This document shows positions 54,614-63,616 of a DNA stretch of 64,000 bases, in pieces. This stretch comes from Flavobacterium sp. CS20 (GTDB lineage: Bacteria > Bacteroidota > Bacteroidia > Flavobacteriales > Flavobacteriaceae): positions 2,260,501-2,324,500 of the forward strand of contig NZ_CP073015.1 in NCBI RefSeq assembly GCF_018080005.1, written 5' to 3'. The notes beneath the pieces were generated by a model, which was not told the origin of the DNA, ran no database searches, and was given only the letters and a program-made list of their open reading frames with translations. Both the position numbers and the translations under genes were made by a program. Positions within the stretch are counted from its first letter, which is position 1, and every line of letters starts with the position of its first letter.

Positions 54614-57600
54614 TACTTTGTTTTAATTGTTTTTTTAATCCTTTCTCTTTCCACATACCGTAAAGCACAGGTACCACAAACATGGTCATGACCTGTAACA
54701 GCATACCACCAAATGTAGGGATTGCCATGGGGATAACCACATCGGAACCTTTACCACTAGATGTAAGTACAGGGATTAAAGCAATGATAGCAGTCGTCGC
54801 GGTCATCATTGCGGGACGAACCCTTTTTGAGCCTGCTTCAATTACCGAAGCCCGAATTTCTTTAACGGTTTCTGGATGTCTCTTATCAAATACTTGAGTT
54901 AGATAAGTTCCCATAATTACCCCATCATCGGTTGCAATCCCGAACAAGGCAATAAAACCTACCCAAACGGCGACGCTCAGGTTTATGGTGTGCATCTGAA
55001 ACAAATCACGCATATATACCCCAAATACATCAAAATTCAAGAACCATTCCTGTCCATATAACCAAATCATGATAAAACCACCAGCGAAAGCTACAAAGAT
55101 ACCAGAGAAAACCATCAGTGAAGGAATCATTGATTTAAACTGAAAATATAGAATTAACAGAATTACAAGCAGAGAAATAGGCACCACGATCATTAAACGT
55201 TTTGATGCTCTTATCTGGTTTTCGTAATTTCCCGTAAAACGATAGGTTACACCTGCTGGTAATGTAAATTCGCCACTATCCATTTTCTGTTTGATAAGGG
55301 CTTGTGCATCTTCAACCACATTGGTTTCAGCATAGCCTTCTTTCATATCAAATATAACATAGCCTGTTAAAAAGGTATCTTCACTTTTTATGACTTGTGG
55401 TCCTCTAACATAAGTAACATCAGCTAATTCACCCAATTCTACTTGAACACCTGCAGGCGTTGGGATTAATATTTTCTTGATATCGTCAGGATTATCTCTA
55501 TACTCCCTTGCATAGCGTACATGAACTGGGAAACGTTCCCTGCCTTCAACAGTTGTAGTTAGTTGTTTTCCACCTATGGCTACCGAGAGTTGCATTTGCA
55601 TATCTTTTACGGATAGTCCATATCTAGACATGTTATGACGGTTTAACTTCATTTCTAAATAAGGTTTACCAACAACTCTATCTGCAAACACGGTTGGTGG
55701 ATTGACACTTGGTACTTCCTTTAGAATGTTTTCTAATTCAAACCCAACTTTTTCAATCGACTCCAAGGTGGGTCCAAATACTTTGATCCCCATTGGTGCT
55801 CGCATACCTGTTGCCAACATAATCAATCGTGTTTGGATAGGTTGCAGTTTTGGAGCTGATGTTAACCCAGGGAATTTGGCGTGCTTAACAATTTCATTCC
55901 AAATATCATCTGGTTTTTGGATATGCTCTCGCCATTGCCTAAAGTTTTCACCGTCATCATCTGGAATAAGTTCTTCTTCTGTTATTTTACGAAACTCGTC
56001 AGTACCATATGTATAGGTGGTACCATCTTTTAATACAAAAGCGTTGTTTTTATTAACTTTAAAACGCTCTCTGTGTCCATCTTCATCAAGAATATATTCT
56101 GGAATGTAATTTATGGTGTTTTCATACATGGATGTAGGTGCAGGATCAAGAGCAGAGTTTACACGTCCCCATTTACCTACCGCAGACCCGATTTCAGGGA
56201 TGGTAATGACGTGTTTATCAATACTTGCAATAACTTCCATATTTTCAGAAATACTAGAGTGTGGCATGGTAGTGGGCATTAGCAAGAATGACCCTTCATT
56301 TAAGGCTGGCATAAACTCTTTACCCAACCCAGGGAGAGCTTTGTCCAGTTTTTCCCAAACCACATTGTTTTTAGTGAATTCCGGCATAAAACCAAGGACT
56401 TTGCCAAACCCTAACCAAATGGTCATTCCGAAGAAAACCACCAGAATGGGGATCAATAAAAATTTCCATTTATTATCTAAACACCAGGTTAAAATGCTTT
56501 TGTAAAAATACACTACAGCCATTAATGCCCCCAAAACAACACCTATTACTATTATCACAAAAATAAAATTGACAAATGTAGAGTTAGCAACTCCTAAAGG
56601 CATCCATTCTATAGTCAGGAAGTAGACTAAAATTACAATTGCGATGGCTATATTGACATAATTGGCTGTTTTTTCGGAATAGGGAAGCTTTAATTTTCCT
56701 TTTAAAAAGGTTTTTTCCGGCATTTGTGTCAATAGATTATTTATACCAGTGGCAATTAGGGCTATGGCAATAATGCTTCCGTAAGCGATTAGGAAAACAA
56801 ATCCAAAACTTATTAAGATTGCATTAAATATTCGACTCGTTCGCTTTGAATCAATTCTAATGGAAAACAGAACCTTTGCCAAGGCTGGAATAAACATAAT
56901 ACCAATGAGCATTGCTGAAATCAACGCAAATGTTTTGGTCCACGCCAAAGGACTAAATAACTTCCCTTCTGCGGCTTGCATTGCAAATACTGGTATGAAA
57001 CTCACAACAGTGGTAGCAAGAGCCGTAATTACAGCTCCTGCAACCTCCACCGTAGCAATATAAATGACCTGCACCAATTTTTTACCTCTTACGCCTTCAT
57101 TTTCGGGCATTTCCAGATGCCTGACTATATTTTCGGTAAAAACTATCCCCACATCGACCATTACACCAATAGCAATGGCTATACCCGAAAGGGCAACAAT
57201 ATTGGCATCTACGCCAAAATATTTCATTAGTATAAAGGTCATCAATACGCCAACGGGCAATATACTCGAAATTAATATGGAAGCCCTAAGATTAAGAACC
57301 AATACGATTACCACCAAAATACTAATCAGTATTTCATGAGTGAGCGCTAGTTCTAGAGTTCCAATGGTTTCCTGAATTAAACCAGAACGGTCATAAAATG
57401 GTACAATAGTTACTTTGGAAACTGTGCCATCTTCTAGTGTTTTAGACGGTAATCCTGGAGCAACTTCATCTATTTTAGCCTTTAGGTTTTTAATTACAGC
57501 TTGCGGGTTGGCACCATAGCGTGCAACAACTACTCCACCTACAGCTTCCACACCACTTTTGTCAAGTGCTCCTCTACGACCTGCTGGTCCAAACTGTATT

Positions 57601-58448
57601 TTAGCCACATCTTTTAAACGTATTGGGACATTGTCTCGAACAGTAACTACACTTTCTTCGAGGTCGCTTAGGTTTTTAATGTAACCTAATCCCCTTACTA
57701 GATATTCGGCACTGTTGAATTCAAGTGTTCTGGCACCAATATCTAGGTTACTGTTCTTAACAGCGTTCATTATCATTTTAACGTCCACGTTGTTGGCCTT
57801 CATAGCATCAGGATCTATTTCGATCTGATACTCTTTTAAAAAGCCTCCAATGGAAGCTACTTCGGCAACACCACTGGCGACGGTTAAATAATAACGCACA
57901 TAAAAATCTTGAATGGTTCGCAATTCTTGGGGGTCCCAACCTCCAGTTGGTTTGCCCGTTTTAGCATCTCTACCTTCAAGAGTATACCAATATACTTGCC
58001 CTAATGCTGTGGCGTCAGGTCCAAGTGCTGGTGTTACCTCGTTAGGTACTGTATGCCCAGGTGGTAAAGAATTTAGTTTTTCTAGAATTCTAGTTCTACT
58101 CCAGTAAAAATCAACGTCATCTTCAAATATGATGTAAATACTAGAAAGTCCAAATATTGAATTACTACGTATGGTTTTCACGTTTGGAATACCAAGTAAT
58201 GCTGTTGTTAATGGATAGGTTATTTGATCCTCTATATCCTGAGGTGATTGCCCCATCCACTCGGTAAATACAATTTGTTGATTTTCGCCAATATCAGGAA
58301 TGGCGTCAACAGGTACTGGGTTTCTCTCTATTAAAGAGCTTTCCCAATTAAACGGAGCGGTTACATAACCTCCAACAATAAATGCGGCGAGTAATATAAA
58401 TGTTATTAACTTATTTTCGAGAAAATAACGGATAATTTTATTTAACAT
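54606..58448 (-). CDS. cusA: CusA/CzcA-family heavy metal efflux RND pump
   Basis: 1280 aa inner-membrane RND pump, longer than typical (about 1040-1050) because of an extra cytoplasmic/membrane stretch after transmembrane helix 6 and a periplasmic insert (GTDEFRKITEEELIPDDDGE). Conserved blocks: NPVPVDAIPDIGENQQIVFT, TEWMGQSPQDIEDQITYPL, SIFGLSSIYIIFEDDVDFYW, VDVGIVFTENIVRHLE, ATGMRAPMGIKVFGP and VALFGIATDDGVIMGTYL-like GFIALFGIATDDGV. Acidic residues in helix 4 are present. It is first in the Cus operon behind a readable promoter. Cu/Ag substrate is inferred from the neighbours. Confidence 0.93.
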   Translation of the reverse strand: MLNKIIRYFLENKLITFILLAAFIVGGYVTAPFNWESSLIERNPVPVDAIPDIGENQQIVFTEWMGQSPQDIEDQITYPLTTALLGIPNVKTIRSNSIFGLSSIYIIFEDDVDFYWSRTRILEKLNSLPPGHTVPNEVTPALGPDATALGQVYWYTLEGRDAKTGKPTGGWDPQELRTIQDFYVRYYLTVASGVAEVASIGGFLKEYQIEIDPDAMKANNVDVKMIMNAVKNSNLDIGARTLEFNSAEYLVRGLGYIKNLSDLEESVVTVRDNVPIRLKDVAKIQFGPAGRRGALDKSGVEAVGGVVVARYGANPQAVIKNLKAKIDEVAPGLPSKTLEDGTVSKVTIVPFYDRSGLIQETIGTLELALTHEILISILVVIVLVLNLRASILISSILPVGVLMTFILMKYFGVDANIVALSGIAIAIGVMVDVGIVFTENIVRHLEMPENEGVRGKKLVQVIYIATVEVAGAVITALATTVVSFIPVFAMQAAEGKLFSPLAWTKTFALISAMLIGIMFIPALAKVLFSIRIDSKRTSRIFNAILISFGFVFLIAYGSIIAIALIATGINNLLTQMPEKTFLKGKLKLPYSEKTANYVNIAIAIVILVYFLTIEWMPLGVANSTFVNFIFVIIVIGVVLGALMAVVYFYKSILTWCLDNKWKFLLIPILVVFFGMTIWLGFGKVLGFMPEFTKNNVVWEKLDKALPGLGKEFMPALNEGSFLLMPTTMPHSSISENMEVIASIDKHVITIPEIGSAVGKWGRVNSALDPAPTSMYENTINYIPEYILDEDGHRERFKVNKNNAFVLKDGTTYTYGTDEFRKITEEELIPDDDGENFRQWREHIQKPDDIWNEIVKHAKFPGLTSAPKLQPIQTRLIMLATGMRAPMGIKVFGPTLESIEKVGFELENILKEVPSVNPPTVFADRVVGKPYLEMKLNRHNMSRYGLSVKDMQMQLSVAIGGKQLTTTVEGRERFPVHVRYAREYRDNPDDIKKILIPTPAGVQVELGELADVTYVRGPQVIKSEDTFLTGYVIFDMKEGYAETNVVEDAQALIKQKMDSGEFTLPAGVTYRFTGNYENQIRASKRLMIVVPISLLVILLILYFQFKSMIPSLMVFSGIFVAFAGGFIMIWLYGQEWFLNFDVFGVYMRDLFQMHTINLSVAVWVGFIALFGIATDDGVIMGTYLTQVFDKRHPETVKEIRASVIEAGSKRVRPAMMTATTAIIALIPVLTSSGKGSDVVIPMAIPTFGGMLLQVMTMFVVPVLYGMWKEKGLKKQLKQSNA

Positions 58449-58474
58449 AAATTTTGATAATTAAACAATTAAAC

Positions 58475-58501
58475 TTTGGTATAAAGAAAATACCAAATAT
58501 A
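58475..58501 (-). promoter_or_regulatory. cusA promoter -7 box with overlapping inverted repeat
   Basis: On the minus strand TATATTTG (58494-58501) matches the TAnnTTTG -7 box; 19 bases upstream is TTTT, near the -33 consensus. An 8-base perfect inverted repeat TTTGGTAT-N7-ATACCAAA (58475-58497) starts inside that box and ends 27 bases before the cusA ATG. This is a good candidate for metal-dependent control, perhaps by an HMA-AraC protein. Confidence 0.6.
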
Positions 58502-58510
58502 CATAAAACT

Positions 58511-58536
58511 ATCCTAATGGAAAAGCATCCATTGGA
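58511..58536 (-). terminator. Hairpin after the HYC_CC_PP gene
   Basis: On the minus strand ATCCAATGGA and TCCATTAGGAT form a stem with one bulge, followed by a short T-rich stretch. It lies 24 bases after the 58560 stop and before the cusA promoter, so it may end the upstream transcript. A weak case. Confidence 0.35.
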
Positions 58537-58559
58537 TAATAAAGTCTATTGTTTAAAAA

Positions 58560-58976
58560 TCAAATTAAATAAGCCTCATCAAGCTTGTAGATATTCTTGA
58601 CAATAAGTGGTGGTGGGTATTGCGAAAATGACGATACTTCGTTTTCTAAACCTTCAAAAAGGTTGATATAAGCATATACAAATGTTGCAACAAAAATTTG
58701 CTGGTCATTTGTAAGATTATCAAACGAAACGTTTAACTCATTTTGCCCATTTATGGTAATTTGCTCATTATTACAGCAATTCTTTCCTTCAAGAGTATCT
58801 TCCTTTGAAGAATTAGTTTGTGCTAAATCCATACCACAACTTTCGGCAGAACCAAAATAAGATGAATCCACTAAAGTATCGCCACAGTAATGACTATCAA
58901 TAGTAAAAGAAACTGTTGACAATAGCACGATAAGTGCCAAACAAACGGATGATATTTTATGAAAAACTTTTTTCAT
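58560..58976 (-). CDS. HYC_CC_PP family secreted protein
   Basis: 138 aa. Signal peptide (VCLALIVLLSTVSFTIDS), then the family landmarks: SHYCGDTLVD, GKNCCNNEQITI and SQYPPPLIVKNI near the C-terminus. The function is unknown. The HYC and CC residues could bind copper; genes of this family often lie next to CusA-type pumps. It diverges from a second member at 59267. Confidence 0.83.
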   Translation of the reverse strand: MKKVFHKISSVCLALIVLLSTVSFTIDSHYCGDTLVDSSYFGSAESCGMDLAQTNSSKEDTLEGKNCCNNEQITINGQNELNVSFDNLTNDQQIFVATFVYAYINLFEGLENEVSSFSQYPPPLIVKNIYKLDEAYLI

Positions 58977-59266
58977 TAATGTTGCAAATTTATAAAAAAT
59001 TTATCTCAATTTGTTTATTTAACAATTTTTTTTGATTTATCAATGTTTATTTTGCACGAAACCGCTTAAATATTATTTGCAAATAAAATTCTTTTGCGAC
59101 TTCCTTTATATGATATAAATCATAGTTCTGTTGAACTTTTAGAATTATATTTGTACTGATTAATTTTGTTGTTTTTTTGTAAAAAACTGATAATAAAATA
59201 ATTGAACAGTTTAATTTTATTTTCCAAAATCCTTTAATGTTAAACAAAATTTATTAACTTTACAAT

Positions 59267-59689
59267 GTGAAAACATTTTTTACTAAAATATTGTCTTTCT
59301 TTTTAGCAGTTTTAATACTGTTTTCTACCTCTTCTTTTACGGTAGATATGCATTTTTGTTGTAATCAATTGGTAGATATAGCTGTTTGGAACAAAGCAAA
59401 AACCTGCACAGAAAAGGTTCAAAAGAAAGATTCACCGTTAAAGCAGTGCACTACGTTACAAGAAAAAGACTGTTGTAGTAATGAATCTTTTGTAAAAACT
59501 GGAAATGACACCATTAAAAAGGCTAATACAAAACTTGAGTCAGAAACCGTAATTTTCCTTAATACTTTTTTTTACGTTTATGTAAATTTATTTGAAGGGC
59601 TTGAAAAAAATATAGTTCCTTTTAAACAATATAGGTCGCCCTTGATATCCAAGGACATACAAACTCTTTACGAGACTTACTTAATTTGA
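59267..59689 (+). CDS. HYC_CC_PP-like secreted protein, second copy
   Basis: 140 aa with GTG start (no ATG near). Signal peptide (ILSFFLAVLILFSTSSFTV), then MHFCCNQLVDIA (HFC in place of HYC), EKDCCSNESF and KQYRSPLISKDI (SP in place of PP). Both copies share VYxNLFEGLE before the last motif, so they are paralogues. The first 290 bases upstream (58977-59266) hold the divergent promoters. Confidence 0.8.
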   Translation: MKTFFTKILSFFLAVLILFSTSSFTVDMHFCCNQLVDIAVWNKAKTCTEKVQKKDSPLKQCTTLQEKDCCSNESFVKTGNDTIKKANTKLESETVIFLNTFFYVYVNLFEGLEKNIVPFKQYRSPLISKDIQTLYETYLI

Positions 59690-59858
59690 TTTTCTTCCTT
59701 GCAGATTGAACATATCAATCTGTATCCTCTATTATAGCCAAAGAACATCTTCTGGCTAAATGTTGCTATCCCCAATTCTCAACAACACTATTAACCTTGT
59801 ACTATTAAGAAAATTCAAACTATTTGGCAAAATGCCTAATAGCAATACATCGATTATT

Positions 59859-60440
59859 ATGAAAGGACCCAAAGAATTTTGGATTAAGAATATGGTCTGT
59901 AGAAGCTGCTTAAAAGTTATTAAGCAAGAACTACAAGAATTGGGAGTTACTGTGCTTTCATTAGAATTAGGAAGATTATTGGTAGAAGCACCAAAAAAAA
60001 CCAGCAATGAAATTGTCGAAGCTGTTACAACTGTGCTTCACGCTAATGATTTTGAAATTGTACAAAAAGAAGAAGAAATGCTCACAGAAAGAATCAAGAT
60101 TATTCTAATAGAACAATTGCAAGAGCTACCGTTACATATTAAGGTAAAAACATCTGAACTATTGGCTTCAAGACTTCATAAAGATTACAAGACATTGAGC
60201 AGATTGTTTTCAGCAAATCAACAGACAACCATTGAAAAGTACTTTATCAAATTAAAAATAGAAAAAGTCAAAGAGCTCATTCAGCTTAAACAACATTCCT
60301 TTTCAGATATAGGATATTTATTGGACTACATGAGTGTCAACCACCTGTCTAGACAGTTTAAGGAAGTGGTGGGAATGAGTATGACCGATTACAAAAACAC
60401 AGGAAATTGGAAACGGAATTTCTATGATGAAATTATATAG
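59859..60440 (+). CDS. HMA-like/AraC hybrid regulator, copy 3
   Basis: 193 aa from ATG 59859; the frame is open to 59760 but the extra residues do not resemble the paralogues. FWIKNMVCRSCLKVIKQELQ holds the Cys-x-x-Cys site (RS instead of PR or DR between the Cys), and the C-terminus has VKELIQLKQHSFSDIGYLLD and NHLSRQFKEVVGMSMTDYK. More similar to copy 2 (KYFIKLKIEKVKELIQ shared) than to copy 1. It heads the plus-strand arm. Confidence 0.8.
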   Translation: MKGPKEFWIKNMVCRSCLKVIKQELQELGVTVLSLELGRLLVEAPKKTSNEIVEAVTTVLHANDFEIVQKEEEMLTERIKIILIEQLQELPLHIKVKTSELLASRLHKDYKTLSRLFSANQQTTIEKYFIKLKIEKVKELIQLKQHSFSDIGYLLDYMSVNHLSRQFKEVVGMSMTDYKNTGNWKRNFYDEII

Positions 60441-60509
60441 ATATCAACGAAAGTTATGCAGACAAAAGCTTAAGGCAATGGTTAATTTCATCAAATTAAA
60501 TTAAACAAA

Positions 60510-61109
60510 ATGAAAAAACTACTTATCACATTAGTATTAATTCCCTTTATAGGAATTGCACAAACCTTTGAAAATTTAGACTACATCTCGCCTTTTAGCA
60601 ATGGCGTCAGCGCCATTAAAAAAGGCAACGAATGGGGTTTTATTGACCCAGAAGGAAATTTAATCGTTGATTTTCGAAATGATTTGGTGGCAACCAAAAC
60701 AGACAATGCAAGCTACCCTATATTCAGTAACGGAAAATGCCTGATTGCAAACCAAAAAGATGGCGTGCTCTATTATGGCTATATCGATAAAACTGGAAAA
60801 ACTGTCATCACTCCACAATTCCTCAATGCCAACAACTTTCAATATGGCAAAGCCTTGGTGTTAAAAGTTGAAAAAGAAACCATTGGCTATAATGACATTT
60901 TCAAAAAAGACGTGGTAAACTACCATTATTTTGAGCTTGTTATAGATGAGAATGGTAATACCATTGACCATTTAACGCAATTAGCCATTCACGTCTCGCC
61001 AAAAGATAAGAATGATAAAAATCCACCTGCCATCACATCAAAATTGATTTCGGAAAATTTGGTGGCAGTTAAAGGTAATAATAAGAAGTGGCGTATAAAA
61101 AAAATCTAA
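60510..61109 (+). CDS. WG-repeat secreted protein
   Basis: 199 aa with a signal peptide (LLITLVLIPFIGIAQ). The WG-repeat pattern is visible: NGVSAIKKGNEWGFIDPEGN, then YYGYIDKTGKTVITPQF. Such repeats form beta-propeller-like folds of unknown role. It may not belong to the metal system; its codon use looks more GC-balanced than the genes before it. Confidence 0.8.
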   Translation: MKKLLITLVLIPFIGIAQTFENLDYISPFSNGVSAIKKGNEWGFIDPEGNLIVDFRNDLVATKTDNASYPIFSNGKCLIANQKDGVLYYGYIDKTGKTVITPQFLNANNFQYGKALVLKVEKETIGYNDIFKKDVVNYHYFELVIDENGNTIDHLTQLAIHVSPKDKNDKNPPAITSKLISENLVAVKGNNKKWRIKKI

Positions 61110-61274
61110 TAATATTGAAAATACACATAACATATAAGAAATTCAAAAAGATTATAACCTTTTTAAAATCTGCGAATTAATAGTTGATAATCCATTCCCT
61201 CAACTATAAACATTTAGATTGTTGGGAATGGGTTTATAAAAATTAAAATAAATGTTTAACTCAAAAAATAAATT

Positions 61275-61754
61275 ATGAAAACACTACTAATTGTTTTATC
61301 GGCAGTTGGGCTTTTAAGCTTAAACAGTTGCAAACAAGAAACAAACACTCAGGCACTAATGGAAAACCCTGAAACTCGCACAGAAGTTTTTAATGCCATT
61401 TCCAAAAATCACGACTATATGACCGAATTTATGGAAAGTATGCACGACAACCAACACGCAATGCAAATGATGCAGGGCAACAAAAAAATGATGAGCTCAA
61501 TGATGCAAGGAGAAGGAATGCAAATGATGATGAAAGACAGTACAATGATGCACTCAATGATGGACGGAATGATGAATGACGGCAAAATGATGGGCACTAT
61601 GATGAAAATGATGCACGAAAAAGGGATGATGAGCGAAGACTGTATGGAATCCTGCTCAAAGATGATGGGCGAAAAAGGAATGGATATGCAGGGTATGGAC
61701 AAGATGGACGATATGGATAGTCCAACCAAAGGTGAGCATACCGAGCATCATTAA
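61275..61754 (+). CDS. Methionine-rich lipoprotein, second copy
   Basis: 159 aa. Lipobox VGLLSLNSCKQE, then a Met-dominated chain (MQMMQGNKKMMSSMMQGEG, MKMMHEKGMMSEDCMESC) ending EHTEHH. Met, His and two Cys make a likely Cu(I)/Ag(I) store in the periplasm. It is related to the 45721 protein by composition and N-terminal layout. The leader carries CCATTCCC/GGGAATGG hairpin arms around 61192-61231. Confidence 0.82.
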   Translation: MKTLLIVLSAVGLLSLNSCKQETNTQALMENPETRTEVFNAISKNHDYMTEFMESMHDNQHAMQMMQGNKKMMSSMMQGEGMQMMMKDSTMMHSMMDGMMNDGKMMGTMMKMMHEKGMMSEDCMESCSKMMGEKGMDMQGMDKMDDMDSPTKGEHTEHH

Positions 61755-61778
61755 TTTTAACTTTTAAAATAAACAACA

Positions 61779-62048
61779 ATGAAAAATAATCACTGGATAT
61801 GGATGGTCATCGGTTGTGGATTACCATTACTGTTTATCTTTTTTGCACCATCATTAGGTATAGGAAGCAGTTCGTCTCTATTCATCTTCATCCTCTTTAT
61901 GTTTGCTTGTCACTTATTTATGCCTCACGGTTCACATCGCCACGGTGGGCACAATCATTCACAGAATAGACAAAGAGAAAACGAACACGGTAAAGATGTT
62001 TCAAAAACAGAACCAAAAGATGAACACAAAGGGCATCATCACCATTAA
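61779..62048 (+). CDS. Small membrane protein with His-rich tail
   Basis: 89 aa: two hydrophobic helices (WIWMVIGCGLPLLFIFFAP and LFIFILFMFACHLFMPH) followed by a hydrophilic tail with many His (RHGGHNHSQ, KGHHHH). It resembles DUF2933-type proteins of metal loci. The His cluster could bind Cu, Zn or Ni. It lies between the Met-rich and HMA genes. Confidence 0.7.
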   Translation: MKNNHWIWMVIGCGLPLLFIFFAPSLGIGSSSSLFIFILFMFACHLFMPHGSHRHGGHNHSQNRQRENEHGKDVSKTEPKDEHKGHHHH

Positions 62049-62055
62049 ATACTAA

Positions 62056-62277
62056 ATGATGAAACAAAAATTTCAAATAAGCGGAATCAGTTGCGGTGGA
62101 TGTGTATCAAGAGTAAAAAAGACATTGGAAGAACATCCAAAGATTGAAAAGGCAGAAATTTTTCTGGCACCAAAAGGAGCTACAATCATTACTATGAAGG
62201 AAACGCTTTCAGTAGATGAATTACAAAAGCAACTCAATACTATTGGTGGCTATACAATTGAGAAAATAGAAAAGTAA
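62056..62277 (+). CDS. HMA-domain metallochaperone, second copy
   Basis: 73 aa with the metal loop ISGISCGGCVSRVKKTLEE, then KIEKAEIFLAPKGATIITM. It shares the Cys-Gly-Gly-Cys variant with the protein at 29943. Cytosolic; a Cu(I) carrier is likely. The first of two adjacent ATG codons is taken as start. Confidence 0.85.
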   Translation: MMKQKFQISGISCGGCVSRVKKTLEEHPKIEKAEIFLAPKGATIITMKETLSVDELQKQLNTIGGYTIEKIEK

Positions 62278-62294
62278 CCTTTAAATTAAAAATT

Positions 62295-62513
62295 ATGCAT
62301 TTTTACGAAGGACATTTTGGAGGTATGCACCTAATATGGTGGATTATATGGATTATTTTATTGGCTTGGATATTCTTTATCCCAGCAGATATCCCTTATC
62401 AAAAAACAAAAAAAGAAAACCCACTGGATATTCTTAAAAACCGCTTTGCAAAAGGCGAAATATCCAAGGAAGAATTTGAGGAATCAAAAAAGATATTAAA
62501 ATCAGACAACTAA
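62295..62513 (+). CDS. SHOCT-domain small membrane protein
   Basis: 72 aa: MHFYEGHFGGMHLIWW and one helix (WIILLAWIFFIPADIP), then KKENPLDILKNRFAKGEISK, the SHOCT domain nearly identical to that at 45497. The N-terminal Met/His residues could sense or bind a metal. Third SHOCT gene of the window. Confidence 0.87.
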   Translation: MHFYEGHFGGMHLIWWIIWIILLAWIFFIPADIPYQKTKKENPLDILKNRFAKGEISKEEFEESKKILKSDN

Positions 62514-62530
62514 CTCAAAACTTTAAAATT

Positions 62531-62806
62531 ATGTATCGATTAAACGTAAAAAAACTCGGATTTGCTTTCGGTCTTACGGGAGCACTAATTTACTTGGGCT
62601 GTATGATAGTTATGTCAACAGCAGGTCGAGAAGCCACTATCGATTTTTTCAACAGCCTATTGCACGGTTTAGATACCACAAGCATTATCAGGATGGATGT
62701 GCCATTATGGGAAGCCGGTTTGGGAATAGTACAGATATTCATTTTAGGATGGCTTATAGGCGCGTGCATCGCTACTTTTTACAATGCTCAAATTAAAAAC
62801 AAATAA
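62531..62806 (+). CDS. DUF5676 family membrane protein
   Basis: 91 aa with two helices (FGLTGALIYLGCMIVMSTA and GLGIVQIFILGWLIGACIATF) and the DUF5676-like N-terminus YRLNVKKLGFAFG. Members are found in metal-resistance clusters without a proven role. It lies 17 bases after the SHOCT gene. Confidence 0.78.
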   Translation: MYRLNVKKLGFAFGLTGALIYLGCMIVMSTAGREATIDFFNSLLHGLDTTSIIRMDVPLWEAGLGIVQIFILGWLIGACIATFYNAQIKNK

Positions 62807-62817
62807 AATTGTGAAAG

Positions 62818-63612
62818 TTGAAAAAGATTATGGCGAAAATTAAGATCATTTTTATTCATTTACTATTGGGTGCAGGTATTTTTTATTTCCTGGTACACCC
62901 TTTCACAATGGTAATCTATTGGTTTGAGTTCAGTAATACGCCCTTCTCTTTCCCCTTGTTTCAGCAAGTTCTGGAAGAACGTTTTGTGGAATCTTTCACC
63001 TTCGATATGCGGGGAATGGGCGGCTTATTGACTCTATTGGGAGGCTTCTTGGGAATAGTTTCTGGTTTGTTCTGGATAAACCTGAAAAAGAAAGATGAAA
63101 TTATTGGCACACAACAACGCTTATTGCAAAGAGACATTGCCGAAATTATCGCAGATGGCGAAAATGAGATGGTAGAATTCAAGTCTTCCATACGCTACGA
63201 CTATTATCGTAAAGCAACCAACCGCGACCTTGAAAAGGTTATTGCTAAAACCATCACAGGTTTTATGAATGCAAATGGTGGTAAATTAATTATTGGCGTA
63301 GATGATGATGGAAATGTTTTAGGATTAGAAAAAGATTTCAAAACCCTAAAGCACAAAAACAGGGACGGTTATGAGCGCGAAGTTTTCAGAATCATTTCTA
63401 CACTATTAGGCTACGAAGCTTGTTTCAGCAATCACATTTCATTCTATAGTTTAAATGAAAAAGATGTGTGTTTAGTAGATATAGAACCTTCGGAAAAACC
63501 CATTTATGTCAACGATACCGAAAACACCACATTCTATGTGCGTACTGGCAATGCAACCTACCCATTGACTGTTAAAGAAGCTGTTAATTATTTAGAAAAT
63601 AGAAAGCAATAG
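62818..63612 (+). CDS. Membrane-anchored AlbA_2 (Schlafen-like) domain protein
   Basis: 264 aa. Two hydrophobic segments at the N-terminus (IKIIFIHLLLGAGIFYFLV, GGLLTLLGGFLGIVSGLFW) lead to an AlbA_2 domain: NEMVEFKSSIRYDY, KTITGFMNANGGKLIIGVDD, GNVLGLEKDF, FYVRTGNATYPLT. AlbA_2 domains occur in regulators and defence proteins; a membrane-anchored form is uncommon. Start is TTG 62818 or ATG 62830. Confidence 0.8.
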   Translation: MKKIMAKIKIIFIHLLLGAGIFYFLVHPFTMVIYWFEFSNTPFSFPLFQQVLEERFVESFTFDMRGMGGLLTLLGGFLGIVSGLFWINLKKKDEIIGTQQRLLQRDIAEIIADGENEMVEFKSSIRYDYYRKATNRDLEKVIAKTITGFMNANGGKLIIGVDDDGNVLGLEKDFKTLKHKNRDGYEREVFRIISTLLGYEACFSNHISFYSLNEKDVCLVDIEPSEKPIYVNDTENTTFYVRTGNATYPLTVKEAVNYLENRKQ

Positions 63613-63616
63613 GTCT

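Noticed and set aside
61415..61779. Minus-strand frames opposite the second Met-rich gene
   Set aside because: The same composition artefact; the plus-strand gene has a lipobox and a paralogue.
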